This document shows positions 1-4,935 of a stretch of 5,562 nucleotides of DNA, one piece after another (within the stretch, counting starts at the first letter, position 1; the number at the start of each line of letters is the position of its first letter). The position numbers and the translations under genes are program-made. Under the pieces are notes generated by a model. It was not told the origin of the DNA. It searched no databases and saw only the letters and a program-made list of their open reading frames with translations. Origin of the DNA: an uncultured Solirubrobacteraceae bacterium (lineage in GTDB: Bacteria > Actinomycetota > Thermoleophilia > Solirubrobacterales > Solirubrobacteraceae); contig CADCVT010000115.1 in the NCBI GenBank assembly GCA_902806215.1, positions 1 to 5,562 of the forward strand, in the 5' to 3' direction.

Positions 1-1
1 C

Positions 2-439
2 GCCAAGGCGCCGCCGCCGCCGCCCCCGCAGGAGCGCACCATCACCGCGGTCGGGACGGCCTCGCTGCGGCCGACGCCCGAGAACCCGCGCAGCAGCGAC
101 TCGATCCGCGCGGCGGTCCGTGCGGCGCGGGCGACGGTGCTGACGAGCGCGTTCGCGCGCGGGCGGGCGCGGGCGCAGGAGCTCGCCACGCAGGCGCAGC
201 TTCCGCTGGGCGCGCTGCTGTCCGTCGCCGAAGGAACCTGCGGGCCGCCGTACTTCTACCCCGGCCCGTTCGGCGAGGAGGGCACGTTCGGCCCCGGGCG
301 CTACTGCGGCAACGTGACGCGGGGAGTCGTCCGGCGCGACGCCCAGGGCCGGCGCCGCGTCATCCGCCGCCGCACGACGCGCATCTGCCGGATCCCGACC
401 GTCAGCGTCTCGGTGACGCTGACCTTCGCGGTCGCGTAG
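2..439 (+). CDS. SIMPL (DUF541) domain protein, C-terminal part
   Basis: Partial gene: the window opens inside it, and it ends at TAG 437-439. The visible 145 residues begin with a run of six prolines, then a beta-strand-like ERTITAVGTASLRP. A long Ala/Arg-rich helix follows (SIRAAVRAARATVLTSAFARG), then the SIMPL-like stretch RAQELATQAQLPLGALLSVAE. The tail is EEGTFGPGRYCG followed by strand-like TVSVSVTLTFAVA. This order (strand, helix with AR..A..LA, LG....V.E, C-terminal strands) is typical of the SIMPL/DUF541 family, whose members are usually exported and of unclear function. Three cysteines (TGC at 239, 305 and 386) could form disulfides in an exported protein; that is inference. The signal peptide and N-terminal half lie outside the window. 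The next gene starts 30 bases downstream in the same frame, so co-transcription is possible. Confidence 0.8.
   Translation, partial: AKAPPPPPPQERTITAVGTASLRPTPENPRSSDSIRAAVRAARATVLTSAFARGRARAQELATQAQLPLGALLSVAEGTCGPPYFYPGPFGEEGTFGPGRYCGNVTRGVVRRDAQGRRRVIRRRTTRICRIPTVSVSVTLTFAVA
401..423 (+). repeat. Perfect 9-bp hairpin at the 3' end of the SIMPL gene
   Basis: GTCAGCGTC (401-409) and GACGCTGAC (415-423) are perfect reverse complements around a five-base loop, TCGGT. The structure ends 13 bases before the TAG stop and has no T tract after it. It lies in codons for alternating Val/Ser/Thr strand residues (TVSVSVTLT), so it may be a by-product of repeated codons. It could also act as a weak attenuator or a 3'-end stabiliser. 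The inverted repeat is certain; any function is not. Confidence 0.45.
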
Positions 440-469
440 CGCTCTCGGGCGGCGGGCACACCCTCGAAG

Positions 470-1471
470 GTGACCGTCACCCTGCGGGACGGGTCGCAGG
501 TCGCGATCCGTCCCCTCGAGCCGGACGACCGCTCGGCGCTGGCCGAGGGGTTCGACCGGCTGAGCCCCGAATCGCGCTACCGCCGCTTCTTCGCGCCCAT
601 CGCGAAGCTGCGCGAACGCGATCTCGACTACCTCGTGAACATCGACCACCACGACCACGAGGCGGTCGTGGCGATGGACCCGCAGACGGGGCGGCTGCTC
701 GGCGTCGCGCGCTACGTGCGCACGGGTCCTGATGTCGCCGAGCCCGCGATGGTCGTCGCGGACGATGCGCAGGGCCGCGGCCTCGGGAGCCGGCTGCTCG
801 ACGAGCTCAGCCGGCGCGCGCGCGAGAACGGGATCCGGCACTTCGCCGCGCCGGTGCTGGCGTCGAACGCCGAGGCGATCCACGTGTTCGAGCGCCTCGG
901 CGAGACGACGCGGCGCAGCGACGGCCGCGAGATCGAGCTGACGATCACGCTGCCGAGCGAGGACCGCGCGCAGTGGCACGAGGTGCTGCGGCAGGTCGCG
1001 AGCGGGACGGTCGAGCCCGCCCGGACACTGCTCGACCTGCTGTGGCCGCGCCGTCGCGGCGGCGCGCCCGGTGAGCCGCGCCGCAACGTGATCGTCGTCG
1101 GGACCGATGGGACCAGCCACGCGACGGAGGCGGTCGAGGCCGCCGCGGAGCTGGCGGCGGTCAGCGGAGCGAGCGTGGAGATCGTCGCCGCGCACCGGTT
1201 CCTGCCGTCCGACGAGCGCGAGCTGGCCGGCGTCGTGCGCACGACGGCGGGCACGCTGCGCGAGCGCGGGCTGCACGTCCACGAGCACGTTCGCCGGGGC
1301 GAGCCCGCGCTCGTGCTGAGCGACGTCGCCGACGAGCAGGACGTGCGGCTCATCGTCGTCGGAGCCGGCGACAGCGGGCAGACGACGAGGCGACTGATCG
1401 GCAGCGTCGCCGACCTCGTGGCCGAGCGCGCGCCGTGCAACGTGCTCATCGTGCGCCCGCCGCGCGCCTGA
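470..1471 (+). CDS. GNAT acetyltransferase fused to a universal stress protein domain
   Basis: 333 residues with two domains. Residues 1-160 are a GNAT acyltransferase, recognisable from the opening VTLRDGSQVAIRPLEPDD, the RLSPESRYRRFF segment and the acetyl-CoA pyrophosphate-binding motif Q101-GRG-L-G106. This variety resembles the Pat/KAT lysine acetyltransferases that modify acyl-CoA synthetases. E91, in AEPAMVV, sits where those enzymes carry the catalytic Glu. Residues 204-331 are a Usp domain: NVIVVGTDGT at the start, GEPA..L in the middle, and VVGAGDSG...IGS near the end. Its nucleotide loop reads G300-x2-G303-x7-G311-S312, two residues shorter than the usual G-x2-G-x9-G-S/T, so ATP binding is plausible but unproven. 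Start: the previous gene's stop is in this same frame at 437-439, and GTG 470 is the first start codon after it. Only a weak GGCGGG (451-456) stands in for a ribosome site. No frame damage is seen. The protein probably acts in the cytoplasm; the substrate is unknown. Confidence 0.88.
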   Translation: MTVTLRDGSQVAIRPLEPDDRSALAEGFDRLSPESRYRRFFAPIAKLRERDLDYLVNIDHHDHEAVVAMDPQTGRLLGVARYVRTGPDVAEPAMVVADDAQGRGLGSRLLDELSRRARENGIRHFAAPVLASNAEAIHVFERLGETTRRSDGREIELTITLPSEDRAQWHEVLRQVASGTVEPARTLLDLLWPRRRGGAPGEPRRNVIVVGTDGTSHATEAVEAAAELAAVSGASVEIVAAHRFLPSDERELAGVVRTTAGTLRERGLHVHEHVRRGEPALVLSDVADEQDVRLIVVGAGDSGQTTRRLIGSVADLVAERAPCNVLIVRPPRA

Positions 1472-1512
1472 GCGGCGCCGAGATCGACGTTCCGGGTGCA
1501 TAGGACGACACC

Positions 1513-2063
1513 GTGGATCTCGATGGTCACGAGGCGCGTCATCCGAAGGACGGACCTGCGCGCGACCAGCGATGGATGCGCGGGCCTCGTGCCGGGCGGA
1601 GGATCCTCCTCGTGTCCGAAGCAGCCCTCCTCACTCCCCCGGCGCCGCTGCGTGCGGTCGTCCCCGCCGGCCTCGTCGTCAAGGTCCACGCCGCGACGCC
1701 GGACGTCGCGATCGCGCTGGCCGACCACGACGACGTCCGCGTGCCGCCGCGCGGTGCGTCGGCCGTTCCCGACGTCATCGTGGTCGTCGACGACCCGCCG
1801 GCACTCGACGGCCTCGACACCCTGCGGTCGCTCCTGCGCCGCCCCGGCTGCCCGCCGGTGGTCGTCGTCTCGCGCTCGGCCGGGCGGCTGCTCACCGCCG
1901 CCACCGAGGGAGCGCGCGGAACGCTCCTCGGCACCGAGCCGTCGCGCACGCTGCACCAGGCCCTGCGCGCCGCCGCCGCCGGCCACGCCGTCGTCGCTCC
2001 GGCGCTGCACCGCGAGCTGGCCGCCCGCGAGCACGCCCGCGGGTCGATCATCGCCCGCGCGCG
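1513..2063 (+). pseudogene. Degenerate NarL-type receiver domain, output domain missing
   Basis: From GTG 1513 (AGGA at 1502-1505, seven bases upstream) or ATG 1576, this frame encodes a receiver-like fold. It has RILLVSEA (residues 29-36), PDVIVVVDDPPALDGLDTLR (86-105), PPVVVVS (114-120) and GARGTLLGTEPSRTL (133-147), then LRAAAAGHAVVAPALHRELA (151-170). The last two segments are very like NarL/FixJ response regulators. Key residues are altered: the phospho-Asp position aligns with V92 (D93 and D94 follow), the conserved Lys after LL is G140, and the acidic pair is S35-E36. No LuxR-type DNA-binding domain follows. The frame has no stop before 2443-2445, deep inside the DUF1800 coding region, so the true 3' end appears lost. 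The end given here is where recognisable similarity stops and the DUF1800 frame takes over. It could instead be a real, phosphorylation-independent pseudo-receiver. It begins 41 bases after the GNAT-Usp stop. Confidence 0.5.
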
Positions 2064-3133
2064 GTGCCGGTCACCACGACGCAGCCCGATCCCGGCCCCG
2101 ACCGCGACCCCGATCCGGGACCAGGACCCGGCCCCGGCCCCGGCCCGGCTCCGGGCAATCCGCGTCAGACGACGTTCGGGGCGCGCGAGGCCGAGCGGCT
2201 TCTGTGGCGCGCAGGCTTCGGACCGCGCCCGGGCGACGTCGCCGCCGCAGTCGGTCGAGGCCTGGAAGGCGCCGTCCACGCGCTCACCCGCCCAGCGACC
2301 GCCGAGGCCGTCGAGGGCGCCGGCCCGGTCGACGCCTTCGGCGCGCCGTACAACCGCCAGCGCGCGGTCGGCGAGTACGGCGGCAACGACATCTGGTGGT
2401 TCGACCGGATGGTGCGGTCGAACCAGCCGCTGCGCCAGCGCATGACCCTCCTCTGGCAGACCGGTTCGCGACGGCCGACCGCGGCCTGATCGGCCGCGAG
2501 CGCATGCTCGAGCAGCACGACCTCTTCCACGCGAGCTGGATCGGCGACTTCCGCCGCCTCGCCCTCGAGGTGACCGTCGACGAGGCGATGCTCTTCTGGC
2601 TCAACGGCCAGGACGACCACAAGGAAGCACCGAACGAGAACTACGCCCGCGAGCTCATGGAGCTGTTCACGCTCGGGGCCGACCGCGGCGCGTACACCGA
2701 GCAGGACGTGCGCGAGCTCGCCCGCGTGCTCGCCGGCTACCACGCCGACCACGTCGGCGGCGGCGAGATGGGCAACTTCCGCTTCGAGGCCGATCGTCAC
2801 GACGGCGGCACGAAGACCCTCTGGGCGGGCAAGCCGCACGCGCGCACCGGCGCGTTCGGGTGGTCGAAGCCCGGCGCGACGTGGGAGTGCGACATGCCGG
2901 TCGACGAGCAGTATCCGTCCGCCGAGACGCCGCAGCAGGCGCTCGACGCCGCGCTCGCCTCGTGGGGCACGCCGCCGCTGACGACGCCCACGCACGACGT
3001 GCTCCTGCAGTTCGCGACGGCGGTCATCGCAGACGGCGTCCTCACGCCGGCCGAGCGCAGCCGCCAGCGCGCGAAGCGACAGAACGCCCTGCGCTTCCTC
3101 GTCGCCCTGTCCCCCGACCACCACACCTGCTGA
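2064..3133 (+). pseudogene. DUF1800 family protein, frameshifted and internally deleted
   Basis: The N-terminal part is read from GTG 2064 (start uncertain). A Pro/Gly linker is followed by EAERLLWRAGFGPRPGD, GLEGAVHALTRPA, IWWFDRMVRSNQPLRQRMTLLW. After TGG 2454-2456 the frame must shift by one base, giving LLW-(H)-DRFATADRG. It then continues as LFHASWIGDFRRLALEVT, MLFWLNGQDDHKEAPNENYA, RELMELFTLGA (up to 2680), YTEQDVRELARVLAGY and FRFEADRHDGGTKTL. The C-terminus, ALRFLVALSPDHHTC, is the usual DUF1800 ending (PF08811). Between GAFGW (about 2862) and DEQYPSAETP (about 2902) the family's central part, with its FVRKLW, MVKPP and PPNVAGW blocks, is absent. The remaining ~356 codons compare with roughly 480-530 normally. 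Left uncorrected, the N-terminal frame stops at TGA 2487-2489. The family's biochemical role is unknown; genes of this type usually pair with DUF1501. The TGA at 3131-3133 overlaps the ATG of DUF1501. Confidence 0.82.
2085..2156 (+). repeat. CCGGCC-type low-complexity tract encoding a Pro/Gly/Asp linker
   Basis: The stretch is built from imperfect repeats of CCCGGC / CCCGAC / CCCGAT. In the DUF1800 frame it reads as alternating PDPGP, PDRDPDP and (GP)n. It separates the presumed start from the first conserved DUF1800 block. Such tracts vary in length by replication slippage, and here the tract lies where the receiver frame gives way to the DUF1800 frame. It may be a natural N-terminal linker of the DUF1800 protein. 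Confidence 0.6.
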
Positions 3134-4176
3134 TGAGCCACCTGCACTGCAACGAGTTCGCGCGCGCCAGCCTGTCGCGCCGGTCGTTCCTGCTGCGCGC
3201 GGCGGGGATGGCGGTGACCGTCTACGGCGGCGACCGGCTCGTGCCGCAGGCGCTGCAGGAGGGTGTCGCCGCCGCCACCGAGGGCGACGCCGCGCCGGCG
3301 CTCGTCAACGTGTTCTTCTCGGGCGGGCTGGACTCGATCGGCGTCCTCGGGCCGTACGGCAACGGGCGCTACCACGACCTGCGCGGTGCGCTGGCCGACG
3401 TCGACGACGTCGTGCCGTTCGACGGCGCGCCGGGGTGGTCGTGGCATCCGAAGGCGGCCGGCTTCGACCGCCTGTGGCAGGCCGACCGGCTCACCGTCCT
3501 GCCGACCGTCGGCTACTCCGACCCGAACCAGTCGCACTTCACGTCGCGGCACTTCTGGGAGATCGGGTCGACCGACATCGTCACGCGCACCGGCTGGCTC
3601 GGGCGCTTCCTCGACCAGGATGCGCGCAGCCTGCCGGACCGCGCTCGCCGAGCTGCCCGACCTCAGCGGGACCGTCGCCTACCCCGGCACGCCGTTCGGC
3701 GGGCACCTGCGCAACCTCGCGCACATGCTCGACGACGAGCTGCCGATCCGCTGCGCCTCGGTTATCGCCAACGGCGACACGACACGCACGCCGGCCAAGC
3801 GGTCGGGTTCAACCGGCATCTCACCGACGCGGTCGGGGCGCTCGAGGCGTTCCAGGCCGACCTCGAGGCGCGCGGGATCGCCGACCGCGTGCTCACGTTC
3901 GTGTGGAGCGAGTTCGGCCGGCGCCCGGAGGCGAACGGCTCCGCCGGCACCGACCACGGTGCCGCCGCGATCGCGTTCCTCATGGGTACGCGGGCGGCGC
4001 CTCGCGTGATCGGGGCGATGCCCGACCTCGCGGCGGGAGCGCTCGACCCGCACGGAAACCTGAGACACACGGTCGACTTCCGCGACGTCTACGGGTCACT
4101 CGTGCGCCAGTGGCTCGAGGGAGACCCGGAGCAGGTGGTCCCGGGAGCCTCCTCCGACCTCCCCCTCCTCAGGTGA
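3133..4176 (+). pseudogene. DUF1501 family Tat-exported protein, two frame breaks and a central deletion
   Basis: ATG 3133 overlaps the DUF1800 stop (TGATG), with no clear ribosome site, which suggests translational coupling. Residues 15-21 (SRRSFLL) and the following hydrophobic stretch to about residue 31 form a Tat signal. Family blocks follow: LVNVFFSGGLDS (57-68), WHPKAAGFDRLW, DPNQSHFTSRHFWE (130-143) and GWLGRFLD. Between 3613 and 3641 the frame changes, giving ALAELPDLSG, TVAYPGTPFGGHLRNLAHML and ELPIRCASVIANGD. Near 3779 it returns to the first frame: DTHAGQ, ALEAFQADLEARGIADRVL, VWSEFGRRPEANGSAGTDHG, TVDFRDVYGSLVRQWLEGD. The second break fits loss of one base from a Tyr codon in NGD(Y)DTH. 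The first coincides with loss of the family's central ~90-100 residues: 347 codons remain, against roughly 430-450 normally. DUF1501 (PF07394) is thought to belong to the alkaline-phosphatase-like fold group; its activity is unknown. Confidence 0.82.
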
Positions 4177-4849
4177 GTCGCCGAACGTACGTCGTGCCGG
4201 GCCCTGGCACGGCAGCGCGTACGTTCGCGGTGCTTCTCCTCGTCGCGCTGGCGCTCCCGGCGGGAACAACGGCGATCAGCGAGGAAGAGGCAGCCGCGGC
4301 GAAGCGCAAGAGGTGCGAGGTGGTGGTGTTCAAGCGCAAAGGCAAGACGATCAGGCGCTGCCGACTCATCCGCAAGGTCCGGAGGCCCTCCAACACGCCT
4401 CCAGCTCTCACTCCCTCACTGCCCGCAGTTCCCGCGCCGGCGGGCCCAGCGCCCGAAGCGGGCGGAGCTCCGCAGCCGACGACACCCGAGCCGCCGCACT
4501 CGGAGCCGCCGGGGACGTCAGATCCGCAGTCGGAGCCGACGCGTGACCCCTGGTTCCTCACCATGCAAGCGAGAGACGTCGGCAACGGCGACTTCCGGCT
4601 TCTCCCCCAACCCCGGGACGATCCCGGCGGGCACGCTCTACCTCAGCTTCAAGAACGAGGACGAAACCGAGCACGACCTCCGGCTGCGCGGACTGTCACC
4701 CCAGCGTGACGAGCGCGTGAATCTTCGAGGCCTCCTCGACGAAGGAGCTGCGACGGACGCGGCTCGAGATGGAGCCCGGCCGATACGAGCTGTTGTGCGG
4801 CCTTCCGGGCCACGAGTAGATGCGGCAGGCCTTCGACGTCGCCCCGTGA
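4173..4849 (+). pseudogene. Secreted cupredoxin-like protein, broken across three frames with an internal stop
   Basis: GTG 4173 overlaps the DUF1501 stop (GTGA). The first frame gives a signal peptide (R16, then TFAVLLLVALALPAGTTA), a basic patch with two cysteines (KRCEVVVFKRKGKTIRRC) and a Pro-rich linker up to DVGNGDF. At 4597-4600 the frame changes and the cupredoxin body appears: FSPNPGTIPAGTLYLSFKN, then TEHDLRL, whose His codon at 4672 fits the first copper ligand. Between about 4700 and 4725 the frame changes again to RLEMEPGRYELLCGLPGHE, with the Cys (4796) and second His (4811) ligands. TAG 4817 follows directly, then Met (4820), QAFDVAP and TGA 4847-4849. The C-x4-H spacing is normal, but H-x2-M is two residues shorter than the usual H-x4-M. 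As it stands, the first frame ends at TGA 4707-4709 and makes a secreted Pro-rich protein without a copper site. Role if intact: periplasmic or extracellular copper/electron-transfer partner of the DUF1501/DUF1800 pair (inference). Confidence 0.75.
4182..4227 (+). repeat. Nested hairpin at the DUF1501/cupredoxin junction
   Basis: The outer arms CGAACGTACG (4182-4191) and CGTACGTTCG (4218-4227) are perfect 10-bp reverse complements. Inside them a second stem pairs GTGCC (4194-4198) with GGCAC (4206-4210), around a loop containing GGGCCC. It begins six bases after the DUF1501 stop and has no following T run, so it is not a standard intrinsic terminator. It overlaps codons 4-19 of the frame starting at GTG 4173. 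It could limit read-through, protect the upstream mRNA, control translation of the cupredoxin or be a protein-binding site. Confidence 0.6.
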
Positions 4850-4856
4850 CGCGGGC

Positions 4857-4893
4857 TCTGGACACCCCCGGCACGACGGCCAAGGTGTCCAGA
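4857..4893 (+). terminator. 10-bp inverted repeat after the cupredoxin, possible terminator
   Basis: TCTGGACACC (4857-4866) and GGTGTCCAGA (4884-4893) pair perfectly around a 17-base loop. It starts seven bases after TGA 4849, the end of the cupredoxin's last frame, and 43 bases before the next start codon, which suits an operon end. There is no T tract, so in a high-GC actinobacterium it would be a terminator without a U run. A dimeric regulator site for the downstream gene is the alternative. Confidence 0.5.
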
Positions 4894-4927
4894 TCGCTGT
4901 GCTTTCAGAGCGTCGATGCCGATCATC

Positions 4928-4931
4928 GGAG
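4928..4931 (+). promoter_or_regulatory. Ribosome binding site fixing the start at 4936
   Basis: GGAG lies four bases before ATG 4936. The nearby ATG 4916 is in another frame and stops after seven codons at TGA 4937-4939. ATG 4936 is therefore the supported start of the downstream gene. Confidence 0.6.
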
Positions 4932-4935
4932 TGCG

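Noticed and set aside
712..2034. Long open frame on the - strand (440 codons)
   Set aside because: It lies opposite the GNAT-Usp and receiver coding frames, is low-complexity Arg/Ser/Ala/Gly, and shows no recognisable motif. It is a by-product of high GC.
2085..2156. CRISPR or regularly spaced repeat array
   Set aside because: The units are short, imperfect and contiguous with no spacers. It encodes a Pro/Gly linker.
2165..3124. - strand frame of 319 codons opposite DUF1800
   Set aside because: No family motif. The + strand carries clear DUF1800 blocks over the same interval.
1496..3133. A single 545-codon + strand protein
   Set aside because: Only the part after about 2459 is DUF1800 sequence. 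The earlier part is Arg/Pro/Ser-rich text out of frame with both the receiver and the DUF1800 N-terminus.
2454..3790. Programmed ribosomal frameshifting to explain the breaks in DUF1800 and DUF1501
   Set aside because: No slippery heptamer is visible at the breaks. Several breaks in adjacent genes, together with missing conserved segments, fit mutation or sequence error better.
2860..4176. A 438-codon DUF1501 protein starting at 2860
   Set aside because: Residues before ATG 3133 are an out-of-frame reading of the DUF1800 3' end. The Tat signal and family similarity begin at 3133.
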